Origin: DATKZB01 sp035528235
Lineage (GTDB): Bacteria; Planctomycetota; Phycisphaerae; FEN-1346
Assembly: GCA_035528235.1 (NCBI GenBank)
Contig: DATKZB010000134.1
Span: 1-46,899, forward strand
Direction of reading: 5' to 3'
Length of the DNA stretch: 46,899 nt
Positions 7,813 to 16,110 of the stretch are shown piece by piece. Each line of letters begins with the position of its first letter. The first letter of the stretch is position 1. The translations under genes and the position numbers were made by a program. Below the pieces are notes generated by a model. It was not told the origin of the DNA. It worked only from the letters and a program-made list of their open reading frames with translations, and did no database searches.

Positions 7813-8531
7813 ACCGTGAAGACACGCGACGCCGACAACGACTGGTCCGGCTCGGCATCTGCGGTGCCGTCCTGGCCGCGCTGGTGACGGCGCTGGCCGC
7901 CATACCGGCCGTCGACCGGAACTGGGCCAAGGAACTGGCCACCTCGCGCACCCCGCTGCACGAACCGCAAGAGACCAGCATGGACCGTGTCCAGGAGCCA
8001 CCGTACGTCGCGGCGCTGGTGGTGTGCGCGGTCATGGTGGTCCGTCTGTGGCGGCGGCCCGACCGGCTGCCCTACTGGGTGCTGCTCGCGGCAATGGTGG
8101 CCTGGCTGCTGTGGCGCGAACTGCCGTGGGACGAGCGCATCCTGGGCGCCAACACGTTCAGTTGGGCCAAGTACCTGAAAGACCCGGCCGTGCCGCTGCT
8201 GGCAAGGGTCGGCCTCGGGGGCGGGTCGATAGCCGTGACGGTCGCCCTTATCGGGTACTTCGTGTGGCGCCGCCGGGCGCTCGGGCGGCTCATCCGCGAG
8301 AGGCTCTTCTCGCCCAGCACGGTCTTCGTCGTGCTGGCGGGATTGGCGCTGGTGGCCGCCCAGATGGCCGACAAGCACCGGTCGGTGGACAAGTTCCTCG
8401 GCGTGAGCCTGTCGGCGTGGGACCTCAAGGATTACCTGGAGGAATCCCTGGAGTTGGTGGGCCCGGTGCTCCTGGTGATGGCGTGCATCCTGGCGGCGAT
8501 GGAAGAGCCGCGCCCGGAGCGTCCGTCATAG
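7809..8531 (+). CDS. Polytopic membrane protein of unknown function
   Basis: The 240-residue product has about six hydrophobic segments: around residues 15-35, 60-78, 85-102, 135-155, 165-185 and 210-228. Loops between them are charged and Trp-rich (for example LLWRELPWDERILG). The start ATG overlaps the panE stop in ATGA. No family motif was recognised. The segment ADKHRSVDKFLG between the last two helices is the most polar and could be a conserved site. Its 3' end overlaps the stop of the convergent gene by 6 bp. Confidence 0.75.
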   Translation: MNREDTRRRQRLVRLGICGAVLAALVTALAAIPAVDRNWAKELATSRTPLHEPQETSMDRVQEPPYVAALVVCAVMVVRLWRRPDRLPYWVLLAAMVAWLLWRELPWDERILGANTFSWAKYLKDPAVPLLARVGLGGGSIAVTVALIGYFVWRRRALGRLIRERLFSPSTVFVVLAGLALVAAQMADKHRSVDKFLGVSLSAWDLKDYLEESLELVGPVLLVMACILAAMEEPRPERPS

Positions 8532-9341
8532 GACGGGCGGGGGTTCGTCGCGCGGCGGCCCGCCGGGCGACGGCCCCGGGCGGCCGGGCCTGTCCTCGCG
8601 AAACGGGCCGCGCTTGCCCGGGCCGCGCTGGCGCGGTTCCGGCCGGTCTTCCATCGCTTCTCGGAGGCGTTGCTCGACGATCTCGCGACGGTGCTCGGCC
8701 CGGTCGCGGAGTTCGCGGCGGAGTTGTTCGATGCGTTCCTCCAGGCCGCGGATGTGGGCCTCCTGGGTGGCCATTTCGAGTTCAAACATTTCGTTGATGA
8801 CGCCCCGAAGTTCCTGAACCAGGGCTTCCCTTTCCTGCTGGTTCTTGGTCTCGCGGACCCGCTGGGCGAGTTCGGCCGCACGCATCCGGATTCGCCGTTC
8901 CTCGATGGCCTTGTGGAAGGCCGCCTCGTCGCGCTCCTTCAGGTGCAGCAGTTGCGAGACCTCGAACCGCAGTCGCCGGCACAGTTGGCGGAACCGCTCG
9001 GGCTCCGACTCCCGCATCTTCTGGAGCGACTCCAGACGCCACGGCATGTGCTTGCGGACGAAGGCCAGGATGTTCTCGACCTGCTCGTCGGTCACGTCGC
9101 GGAAGATGGCCGGCTCGCGGCCGCGCATGAACGGGGGCGGATCGAGGGACCCGCGCCGGTCGCCCTCGCGGGGCCCGGGCGGCAGCGGACCCGGAGGCCG
9201 GTCGGGCGGACCCGGAGGCCGAGGCGGCCCTGCCGCCGGCTCCACTACCCGCGGCGCGCCGCCCGGTTCCTCGGCCGGCGCCCAGCCCGAAATGACCGTC
9301 GTGGCCAGGGCAAACGCCAGCACCGCCAGAAGATGTCGCAT
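8526..9341 (-). CDS. Secreted Pro-rich coiled-coil protein beside an ECF sigma/anti-sigma pair
   Basis: The 271-residue product starts at ATG 9341 after GAGGAGG. A signal peptide (about residues 1-25, MRHLLAVLAFALATTVISG) is followed by a Pro/Gly-rich stretch to about residue 75. A long charged helical region spans about 90-230, with heptad-like runs such as RRIRMRAAELAQRVRETKN and GLEERIEQLRRELRDR. The tail is Pro/Arg/Gly-rich. It lies about 85 bp downstream of the anti-sigma gene on the same strand. Periplasmic helical proteins coded with ECF systems can act as the sensing third component (CnrX/CpxP-like). That role is inference from layout and shape; no sequence motif proves it. Confidence 0.78.
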   Translation of the reverse strand: MRHLLAVLAFALATTVISGWAPAEEPGGAPRVVEPAAGPPRPPGPPDRPPGPLPPGPREGDRRGSLDPPPFMRGREPAIFRDVTDEQVENILAFVRKHMPWRLESLQKMRESEPERFRQLCRRLRFEVSQLLHLKERDEAAFHKAIEERRIRMRAAELAQRVRETKNQQEREALVQELRGVINEMFELEMATQEAHIRGLEERIEQLRRELRDRAEHRREIVEQRLREAMEDRPEPRQRGPGKRGPFREDRPGRPGPSPGGPPRDEPPPVL

Positions 9342-9427
9342 GACTGCCTCCTCGTCCGCCACGCCGCGCTCGCCGAACCAACTTCCCGGCCGGCGCGGCT
9401 GCCCCAGATTCGACCCGCTATCCCCTC

Positions 9428-9976
9428 TTATCCCTGGACGCCCACCTCGTCGGCCAGGCGGCCGAGGGGCAATCGGCCCTGGCCCTTGATGGCCTCGGGA
9501 ACCGCACCGCCGGAACCGTTTCCGCTATCCCAGGTGGCGGCGAACGTGTTGAGTTCGAGCATCTCCAGTTCCGCCGAGATCTCGGTGATCTCGTCCACCA
9601 CGTAACTCTCGTCGCGCCACGCCGGCTGCGTCACGTCGGAGGCGGGGAAAAGGGTGTACGTCAGCGCGGCCGCGATGAGAACGGCCGCCGCGGCCACCCA
9701 CCGATAGCGGTACACCCGCCCCACCACGCTCGGCCGCGACACCCGGTGGGCCGCCGCCACCGACAGGCGCCGGCGAAGCATCTCGATGGCCTCGGGCCGG
9801 ACGGCCGGCGCGGCCGGGAGCGCCGTGAGGGCCTCCAGGCCCCGCTCGACGGCGCGGCACTCGGTCCGGCAGGTCGGGCAGGTCTCCAGGTGGGCCGCGA
9901 GGGCGCGGCGGCGGCGGGCCGACACCTCGCCGGCAGCGTACAGCACCCACTGGTCTCGATCAGGGCAACGGTTCAT
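9428..9976 (-). CDS. Membrane-anchored zinc-finger anti-sigma factor
   Basis: The 182-residue product should hold the adjacent ECF sigma factor inactive at the membrane. Its N-terminus carries the zf-HC2/ZAS signature HXXXCXXC (His29, Cys33, Cys36) plus an early Cys4. A single membrane helix lies near residues 92-110 (WVAAAAVLIAAALTYTLFP). The outer domain of about 70 residues is acidic, with EITEISAELEMLEL, and has no recognised fold. The gene starts inside the end of the sigma factor gene (17-bp overlap), typical of co-translated sigma/anti-sigma pairs. Confidence 0.9.
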   Translation of the reverse strand: MNRCPDRDQWVLYAAGEVSARRRRALAAHLETCPTCRTECRAVERGLEALTALPAAPAVRPEAIEMLRRRLSVAAAHRVSRPSVVGRVYRYRWVAAAAVLIAAALTYTLFPASDVTQPAWRDESYVVDEITEISAELEMLELNTFAATWDSGNGSGGAVPEAIKGQGRLPLGRLADEVGVQG

Positions 9977-10508
9977 GGCTTTCCTCTGGAATCAGGTCCC
10001 CCAACTTTCTCAGCGCCCGGTGGGCCCGTGCCAGGACCGTTCCGAGCGGCTCGCCCGTGGCCCGGGCAATCGCCTTAAACGTCAGGTCGCCGTAATAACG
10101 CATGAGCAGCACCTCGCGATCGGCGTCCGGCAGCCGGGCCAGGGCCTGTTCGACGTCCCGGCGACGTTCCCGGCCGAGGGCGTCGGCCTCCGGCGGCACG
10201 TCCCTGGCGAGGACGGCCTGGGCCGGCGCCGCGGCGGCATCGTCATCGAGGCCCGTGGCGGGCTCGCGCGGGCGACGGCGGATCCAGTCGCGCGCCAGGT
10301 TTACCGCGATGCGAAAGATCCACGCCCGGAACTTCCCCTCCGAGCGATACGTCCCGAGGCTGCGGAAGGCACGAAGAAGCGTTTCCTGCATCAGGTCTTC
10401 GGCCACGTCTGACCGGCCGACCATGCGAAGCAGCAGGCCGTAAACCCGCGGCGAGAACGCCACCAGCAGCCGCTCGACGTCCTCGGAATCGCCTGTCTGT
10501 CCGGTCAT
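9960..10508 (-). CDS. RNA polymerase sigma factor, ECF (RpoE-like) family
   Basis: The 182-residue product has only regions 2 and 4, as in ECF sigma factors. Region 2 (about residues 15-80) includes VAEDLMQETLLRAFRSL and the -10 recognition stretch GKFRAWIFRIAVNLARDWIR. Region 4 (about 125-175) includes LPDADREVLLMRYYGDLTFK and a helix-turn-helix with GTVLARAHRALRKL. An Ala/Pro-rich linker joins them. The stop overlaps the anti-sigma start. No copy of a GGAAC-type autoregulated promoter was recognised upstream, so its regulon cannot be guessed here. Confidence 0.93.
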   Translation of the reverse strand: MTGQTGDSEDVERLLVAFSPRVYGLLLRMVGRSDVAEDLMQETLLRAFRSLGTYRSEGKFRAWIFRIAVNLARDWIRRRPREPATGLDDDAAAAPAQAVLARDVPPEADALGRERRRDVEQALARLPDADREVLLMRYYGDLTFKAIARATGEPLGTVLARAHRALRKLGDLIPEESHEPLP

Positions 10509-10575
10509 GCCTTCCGCCTGTCTGAACGGCCGTGTGGCCGGATTATTGCAGGCGATTCCGCCGGCCCCCGGCCGG

Positions 10576-10605
10576 TTGACACCGGGCCGCCCCCCGGGCT
10601 ATCAT
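10576..10605 (+). promoter_or_regulatory. Promoter of ruvX, positioned for a leaderless transcript
   Basis: TTGACA (10576-10581) and TATCAT (10600-10605) are separated by 18 bp. The ruvX ATG begins at 10612, six bases after the -10 box, which is where transcription would be expected to start. No Shine-Dalgarno lies between them. Confidence 0.6.
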
Positions 10606-10611
10606 CGGCCC

Positions 10612-11028
10612 ATGCGGACGCTCGGCCTCGACCTCGGGCAGCGGCGCGTCGGCGTCGCCGTCAGCGACCCCGATGGTAGCATGGCGCACCCCCTCCTGCA
10701 ATTCGAACCCCGGGGCCGCCGCGACCTCGTGGCCACGGTGGCGCGGCTGGTGGGGGAACAGGAGGCGGGGCGGGTCGTCGTCGGCATGCCCCTGCTCCTG
10801 GACGGCACCAAGGGCGAGCAGGCCCGCCGAACCGAGGCCGTCGTGGCAGCCCTCGAGGAGACGCTCGACGTGCCCGTGACGACGTGGGACGAGCGGTTCA
10901 GCACCGCCCAGGCCGACGCCGCCATGCGCGAGGCGGGTCTTGGGCCCCGCCAACGCCGGTCGCGCCGCGACAAGGTGGCCGCGACGCTCATCCTCCAGTC
11001 TTACCTGGACGCCGGGCGCCGGCCTTAG
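10612..11028 (+). CDS. ruvX: Putative Holliday junction resolvase / pre-16S rRNA nuclease (YqgF)
   Basis: YqgF/RuvX is a small RNase H-fold nuclease linked to pre-16S rRNA 5' maturation in E. coli. The 138-residue product shows all the family landmarks: LGLDLGQRRVGVAVSD at the N-terminus with the first catalytic Asp, VVGMPLLLDG, TTWDERFSTAQAD with the catalytic Glu, and the C-terminal RRDKVAATLILQSYLD with the last Asp. ATG 10612 is chosen because homology starts there and a promoter ends six bases before it. The last 41 bp overlap the 3' end of the convergent RNase G/E gene. Confidence 0.93.
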   Translation: MRTLGLDLGQRRVGVAVSDPDGSMAHPLLQFEPRGRRDLVATVARLVGEQEAGRVVVGMPLLLDGTKGEQARRTEAVVAALEETLDVPVTTWDERFSTAQADAAMREAGLGPRQRRSRRDKVAATLILQSYLDAGRRP

Positions 11029-12613
11029 CCGGGCCGGCGGCGACGGGCTGGCTGTCGACGCGGACTTCCTGGCCGCGGTCGTCGAGGCAGCGGTACGAGA
11101 CCTGGTCCATGCCGGCCGCGGCGTCGCCGATGAGGCGGATGCGGCGGTTGTAGGTGCTCTCCATCCGCGTCAGGCCCGTGCGCCGGGTGTTGTTGACGTA
11201 CTCGGCCACTTGGGGATGAAGCCGGACCTCGACGGTGCTGACCTGGTTGCAGCCGGCCAGCAGTTTCATGTACCGCATGACCTCCAGGGCCATCGACTCG
11301 GCGTTCTTGATAATGCCGGATCCCTTGCAGTAGGGGCAGTCCATGTAGGTGGTGCGTTCGAGGCTGGGCTGGACGCGCTGGCGGGTCATCTCGACGACGC
11401 CGAACTTCGAGATGTGCGCCATCTGGTACCGGGCGCGGTCGGTCTTGAAGGCGTCGCGGAAGCCCTTCTCGACGTTCCGGCGGTTGGCGAGTTTTTCCAT
11501 GTCGACGAAGTCGATGATGAGCAGGCCGCCGAGGTCGCGCAGGCGGATCTGGCGTGCAATCTCCTTGGCGGCCATGAGATTGAGCTGGTGGGCCGATTCC
11601 TCGGCGTCGCGGCCGTGGCGGAAACTGCCGGAGTTCACGTCGATGGCCACGATGGCTTCCGTCTGGTCGATGACCAGGTTGCCGCCCTTCGGCAGGGGGA
11701 CCGTCCGGCTGTAGACGCGTTCGATGGCCTCCTCGATGCCGTAGCGGTGGAACAGGGGCACGTCGTCGTGGTAGAGTTTGGCGCGGTTCTGGTAGCGAGG
11801 CATGACGATCTTCATAAAGTCGCCGACGCGGCGCAGGGCCGCGTCGGAATCGACCCAGATCGCCTCGATTTCCGGCGTATAGATATCGCGTAGAGTCCGA
11901 AGCACGAGGTCGGACTCGCGGAAGATCTCGGCCGGGGCCTTGTCGGTCTTGGCCCGGGCCTTGACGACCTTCCAGAGGCGCACCAGGTACTGGAGGTCTC
12001 GCTGGATTTCGCGTTTGCTGCGCCCCAGGCCGGCCGTCCGGATGATGAACCCCATGTCGGGCGGGGGATCGAGTTCGGCCAGCAGGTCGCGCATCTGCCG
12101 ACGGACGGCCTCGTCCTCGATCTTGCGCGACACGCCCAGCCGGCCCAGGTGGGGCATCAGAACCAGGTAACGCCCGGGAATCGACAGCGCGGTCGTCAGC
12201 GACGGGCCCTTCGTGCCGATGCCTTCCTTGGTGATCTGGACGACCACGTCGTCGCCGGGCCGGAAGATCTCCTGGATGGTCCGGCGGCGGTGCCGGTCGC
12301 GGCCCTTGCCCTTGTCCTGGTCCTGGTCCTTGTCCGGGTCCTTCGGCTTCCCGTTGCCGCCGCGGAGGCGTCCGGGGTAGGCCCGGGGGATAACGTCGCT
12401 GACGTGGAGGAACCCGTTCTTGGCCATTCCGATGTCGACGAAGGCGGCCTGGATGGAGGGTTCGACGTTGTTGACGCGTCCCTTGTAGATGTTGCTGACG
12501 TGCCGCTCGACGCTGGCACGTTCCATGTAGAGTTCTTCGAGTTCGCCATCGCGGGTGATGGCGATGCGGCACTCCTCGCCCTCCACGACGTTGACCAGCA
12601 TTTCGGTGCTCAT
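10988..12613 (-). CDS. rng: Ribonuclease G/E family endoribonuclease
   Basis: This 541-residue endonuclease would act in rRNA maturation and mRNA decay. An N-terminal S1 domain (about residues 38-135, starting NIYKGRVNNVEPSIQAAFVD) is interrupted near residues 84-112 by a Lys/Asp/Arg-rich insert. The catalytic DNase I-like region has the metal-binding aspartates in AIDVNSGSF (Asp325) and LIIDFVDM (Asp368). The Zn-link CPYCKGSG follows (Cys426, Cys429). The length fits RNase G, without RNase E's long degradosome scaffold. It follows the DUF2344 gene on the same strand, a common pairing. The start at ATG 12613 has AAAGGA upstream. Confidence 0.94.
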   Translation of the reverse strand: MSTEMLVNVVEGEECRIAITRDGELEELYMERASVERHVSNIYKGRVNNVEPSIQAAFVDIGMAKNGFLHVSDVIPRAYPGRLRGGNGKPKDPDKDQDQDKGKGRDRHRRRTIQEIFRPGDDVVVQITKEGIGTKGPSLTTALSIPGRYLVLMPHLGRLGVSRKIEDEAVRRQMRDLLAELDPPPDMGFIIRTAGLGRSKREIQRDLQYLVRLWKVVKARAKTDKAPAEIFRESDLVLRTLRDIYTPEIEAIWVDSDAALRRVGDFMKIVMPRYQNRAKLYHDDVPLFHRYGIEEAIERVYSRTVPLPKGGNLVIDQTEAIVAIDVNSGSFRHGRDAEESAHQLNLMAAKEIARQIRLRDLGGLLIIDFVDMEKLANRRNVEKGFRDAFKTDRARYQMAHISKFGVVEMTRQRVQPSLERTTYMDCPYCKGSGIIKNAESMALEVMRYMKLLAGCNQVSTVEVRLHPQVAEYVNNTRRTGLTRMESTYNRRIRLIGDAAAGMDQVSYRCLDDRGQEVRVDSQPVAAGPAKAGARRPGKTGG

Positions 12614-12675
12614 CGCGACCCGTGTCCTTTCGGGCTGTCGGTTTCGTGGGGCGGGAGGCGCATCCGGCGGGGCGT

Positions 12676-13305
12676 TCAGCCCAGGCGGACCTCGACGCGG
12701 CGCAGGTCGGCCCGGGCGACGGCCTCGCGGTCGAAGCCCAGCAGCCGCAGGACCTCGTCGGGCCGGACGGTGCCGCCGGGGCCGGTGGTCAGGACCATGC
12801 GCACCCCTTGGGCGCCGACCGGTTCGAGTTGCTCGATGAACGCCCGGGCGTCGAGGGCCTTGTCGCCCTTCGGCCGGTGGCGGACAATCGGCGCCTCGGA
12901 TTGCCCGAGCAACCGGGCGATCCGGTCTGGGAGGTCGGGACAGGGCGCCTCGATCATCGCGACGTAGATGACGGCAACCGGCCGTGCCTTGTCGGTGGGG
13001 CGGATCAGGTCGAGCGAATCGACCCGGACGTCGGCGGGAACCTGGCGGCGAAGCTCGCCGAGTACAGCCTCAGGATTGACCCAGTCGGCCAGTTCGAACT
13101 CCAAAATTTCGGCCTCTGAGGCAATGCCGACGCTGCGCGGTTCCACGAGCGACATCTTCGGCCGCGGGTTGAATCCCTGGCTCATTCGCAGTGGCAAGGC
13201 CGCGCGGCGAAGCGCTCGCTCCCACACTCGCATCATGTCGTGATGACTGAGGTACCGCTTGTCTCCTTCCACGCGAAACCAAAGACGAAGCCGTTGACGA
13301 AACAA
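12676..13305 (-). CDS. DUF2344 / TIGR03936 family protein (radical SAM-associated)
   Basis: The 209-residue product matches a family usually fused to, or encoded beside, a B12-binding radical SAM protein (TIGR03960-like) and RNase G/E. Visible landmarks are the N-terminal LWFRVEGDKRYLSHHDMMRVWERALRR split as YLSHHDMMRVWERALRRA, then LRMSQGFNPRPKMSL. The start is TTG 13305, with AGGAG five bases before it. RNase G/E follows 62 bp downstream. The radical SAM partner is absent from this locus, because the upstream neighbour is an oxidoreductase gene. The biochemical role of the family is not established. Confidence 0.85.
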   Translation of the reverse strand: MFRQRLRLWFRVEGDKRYLSHHDMMRVWERALRRAALPLRMSQGFNPRPKMSLVEPRSVGIASEAEILEFELADWVNPEAVLGELRRQVPADVRVDSLDLIRPTDKARPVAVIYVAMIEAPCPDLPDRIARLLGQSEAPIVRHRPKGDKALDARAFIEQLEPVGAQGVRMVLTTGPGGTVRPDEVLRLLGFDREAVARADLRRVEVRLG

Positions 13306-13382
13306 ACTCGCTCCTGATACAGCGGATGCCTCGTATACCCCTGCCGCGACCGTCGCGGTCCTTGTCGTACTCAGGATACCCT

Positions 13383-13411
13383 ATTGTAGGCCGTTCGCCC
13401 CCGGGCCACAA
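13383..13411 (-). promoter_or_regulatory. Promoter for the DUF2344-rng pair
   Basis: Read on the minus strand, TTGTGG (13411-13406) and TACAAT (13388-13383) are separated by 17 bp. The transcript would begin near 13376, leaving a leader of about 70 nt before the TTG start at 13305. Confidence 0.5.
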
Positions 13412-13422
13412 CCCCGAATCCC

Positions 13423-14667
13423 TCAGACGAGTTCCGTCACGCCCGGCACGGGCACCGGCGGCACGGGGTTCGGGCCGAACTCGTACTTGGCCGGCGCCAG
13501 GTCCAGTTTGGACGACTCCATGACCCACTTCCAGGAGATCTCGCGGCCGGTGTAAGCCGACATGCGGCCCATGACGGAGGTCAGCGACGTCTCGGCGATC
13601 TGCCGGCCCTCGTTCAGGGGTTTGCCCGCGCGGATGCCGGCCACCAGGTCGGCGTGTTCCTGGACCGACGGGTCCGGCACGGTCTTCTCGTACGTCCACT
13701 CGTTCTGGCCCGTAATGACCCCGCGCGAGGGGTACGCCATGCCCTTGGAGCCCACGATGACGGCGTCGACCCGGTGGGCGGTATTGTTGGCCTGGCGGCA
13801 GAGGCTCATGACGCGGACCCCGCCGGGGTACTCGTACTCGACGCCGAAGTGGTCCCAGATGTTGCCCCACTTGGGGTCGGTGCGGGTCTGCCGGCCGCCC
13901 GTGGCGATGCACTTGACGGGCGTGGCCCCGAGGGCCCAGTTCATGATGTCGTGCTGGTGGACGTGCTGCTCGACGATGTGGTCGCCGGAGAGCCAGGTGA
14001 AGTAGTACCAGTTGCGGCACTGGTACTCCATTTCGGACCAGTCTGGCTTGGGCTGGTGGTGCCAGAGTTCGCCGGTCAGGAAGTAACACTCGCCGGAGCG
14101 GATGTCGCCGATGGCGCCGTCGTGGACGCGCTGGATGGTCTCGACGGCGTTGGCCTGGTGGCGGGTCTGGGTGCCCGCGACGATGGCCAGACCCTTCTCT
14201 TCGGCCATGCGGGCGGTCTCGATGACGTGCCGCACGCCCGCCGGGTCCACCGCCACGGGTTTCTCGGCAAAGACGTGTTTGCCGGCCTCGATGGCGGCCC
14301 GCATGTGGATGGGCCGGAAGCCCGGGGGCTGGGTCAGCAGCACCAGGTCCACGCACTCCAGGACCGCCTGGCAGTTGTCCCAGCCGTGAAAACAGCGGTC
14401 GGGCGTGACCTGGAACTGGTCGGCCGAGAGTTCCTTGGTTCCCTTGAGGCGGTTGAAGCAGCCGTCGACGCGGTCTTTGAAGAGGTCGCCCAGGGCGCGG
14501 ATCTGAACGCCGGGGGCGGACTTGGCACAGTTCACAACGTCCTGGGTCCCGCGGCCGCCGGTGCCGACCAGGCCGATGCGGAGGGTGTCGGTGCCCGCGG
14601 CATGGGCGACGGCGGCGAGGCCCGCTGCAACGGTTCCGGCCGAGGCAAGGCTCTTGGCTGGCTTCAT
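13423..14667 (-). CDS. Gfo/Idh/MocA family oxidoreductase, exported
   Basis: The 414-residue product starts at ATG 14667 after AAGGAGGG. An N-terminal signal (about residues 1-24) lacks a twin arginine, unlike its neighbours. The Rossmann motif GLVGTGGRGTQD follows. The conserved FAEKPVAVDP carries the lysine typical of the family's active site, and the C-terminal dimer domain contains GDHIVEQHVHQHDIMNWALG. The ending MGRMSAYTGREISWKWVME is shared with the next gene upstream, so the two are paralogues. Such enzymes oxidise or reduce sugars or sugar derivatives with bound NAD(P); the substrate is unknown. It is the last gene of the 17022-13423 minus-strand cluster. Confidence 0.9.
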   Translation of the reverse strand: MKPAKSLASAGTVAAGLAAVAHAAGTDTLRIGLVGTGGRGTQDVVNCAKSAPGVQIRALGDLFKDRVDGCFNRLKGTKELSADQFQVTPDRCFHGWDNCQAVLECVDLVLLTQPPGFRPIHMRAAIEAGKHVFAEKPVAVDPAGVRHVIETARMAEEKGLAIVAGTQTRHQANAVETIQRVHDGAIGDIRSGECYFLTGELWHHQPKPDWSEMEYQCRNWYYFTWLSGDHIVEQHVHQHDIMNWALGATPVKCIATGGRQTRTDPKWGNIWDHFGVEYEYPGGVRVMSLCRQANNTAHRVDAVIVGSKGMAYPSRGVITGQNEWTYEKTVPDPSVQEHADLVAGIRAGKPLNEGRQIAETSLTSVMGRMSAYTGREISWKWVMESSKLDLAPAKYEFGPNPVPPVPVPGVTELV

Positions 14668-14777
14668 GGTCCCACCCTCCTTGGTGCGGGAGCGTCGGTC
14701 CACGGTCGCCCTCTGGACGGCGGCACAGAAAGAGCCCGCGCGGCGGATCGCGAGGACCCGCCGCGCGGGGCTGAACC

Positions 14778-16076
14778 TTAGATGAGTTCCACCTTGCCCG
14801 GAATGGCAACGGCCGGCGGCTCGAACGGCCCGAACTCGTACTTCTCGGGGCCGAGTTTGAGTTTCGACGTCTGGGTGACCCACTTCCAGGAGATTTCGCG
14901 GCCGGTGTAGGCCGACATGCGGCCCATGACGGCGGCCATGCACGATTCGGTGACCTGCTTGCCCTCGTTGTAGTGCGGGCCGGTGCCGAGGATGCTCTTG
15001 ATGAAGTCCTCGTGCTCGACGACGTAGTGGTTGGGGTCTTCGCCCTTGAAGTCCCATTTATTCTCGCCCGAGATGTTGCCGTTGGCGTTGGAGGTGCCCT
15101 TCTCGCCGACGAGGCGTTCGGAGACGCGGCCGGCGCTCTTGGGCCAATGCGAGCAGTAAGACGCGCAGCGGACGCCGCCGGGGAACTCGTACTCGACGGC
15201 AAAGTGGTCGTAGATATTGCCCGGCTCCTCGCGGGTCTGGCGTCCGCCGACGGCGATGCACTTCTCGGGCGGGCCCTTGAACGCCCACAGCATGATGTCG
15301 AGGTTGTGGACGTGCTGCTCGACAATGTGGTCGCCACAGGTCCAGCACCAGGCGTACCAGTTGAGGCACTGCCACTCGATGTCGGACATGTTGTTGCCAC
15401 GTTTGCGGTTGTGGGTAACCGGCCCGCCCATCCAGTAGAACTGTCCGCCGGTGAGTTTGCCCATGGCGCCGTTATGGATCTGCTCGATGGTGGCCTGGTA
15501 GCGTTTGGAGTGGCGGCGCTGGGTGCCGGCGACGACGGTGAGTTCCTTCTTGTCGGCCTCGTCGGCCGCCGCGAGGTTCTGGCGGTAGCCCCAGGGGTCG
15601 ACGCAGACGGGCTTCTCCATGTAGACGTGCTTGCCGGCGGCGATGGCTGCCGGAAAGTGGATGGGCCGGAAGCCCGGCGGCGTGGCCGTGATGATGCCAT
15701 CGATGTCGCAGGCCAGCACCTTCTTGTAGTTGTCGAAGCCGCCGAAGCACCGCTCCTCGGTGACGTCCGTCCGGTCCTTGTAGTTGTCGTCTTTCTTGAG
15801 GCTGTTCATGAAGCCCTTGGCACGGTCGACCCACAGGTCGCCCAGGGCGACGATCTTGACGTTGGCGTTGATGTTCTTGGCGGCGTTCAGGAAGTCGCGC
15901 GTGGCGCCGGTGCCGCGGCCGCCGCAACCGATGACGCCGACCTTGATGACGTCCGACCCGGCCGCATGGGCCACGTGGCCCGCGTACCCCGACATCAGGA
16001 CGGCGGCCGACGTGGCAGCCGTTCCTTTGAGGAAGTTACGGCGACTTACCTGATTCCCTGCACTTGGCTCAGCCAT
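14778..16076 (-). CDS. Gfo/Idh/MocA family oxidoreductase with Tat signal
   Basis: The 432-residue paralogue of the gene below has a clear twin-arginine signal (SRRNFLKG, Arg12-Arg13, then a hydrophobic run), so it is exported folded with its cofactor. It has the Rossmann motif GVIGCGGRGTGATR, YMEKPVCVDP with the conserved lysine, and GDHIVEQHVHNLDIMLWAFK. I choose ATG 16076, which has GGAAAGGG upstream; an in-frame GTG at 16082 would add two residues. Only 34 bp separate it from the isomerase-like gene upstream, so these are probably one operon acting on one extracytoplasmic sugar pathway. Substrate unknown. Confidence 0.92.
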   Translation of the reverse strand: MAEPSAGNQVSRRNFLKGTAATSAAVLMSGYAGHVAHAAGSDVIKVGVIGCGGRGTGATRDFLNAAKNINANVKIVALGDLWVDRAKGFMNSLKKDDNYKDRTDVTEERCFGGFDNYKKVLACDIDGIITATPPGFRPIHFPAAIAAGKHVYMEKPVCVDPWGYRQNLAAADEADKKELTVVAGTQRRHSKRYQATIEQIHNGAMGKLTGGQFYWMGGPVTHNRKRGNNMSDIEWQCLNWYAWCWTCGDHIVEQHVHNLDIMLWAFKGPPEKCIAVGGRQTREEPGNIYDHFAVEYEFPGGVRCASYCSHWPKSAGRVSERLVGEKGTSNANGNISGENKWDFKGEDPNHYVVEHEDFIKSILGTGPHYNEGKQVTESCMAAVMGRMSAYTGREISWKWVTQTSKLKLGPEKYEFGPFEPPAVAIPGKVELI

Positions 16077-16110
16077 GGACACACCCTTTCCGTTCTGTGC
16101 GACGCGTCGT

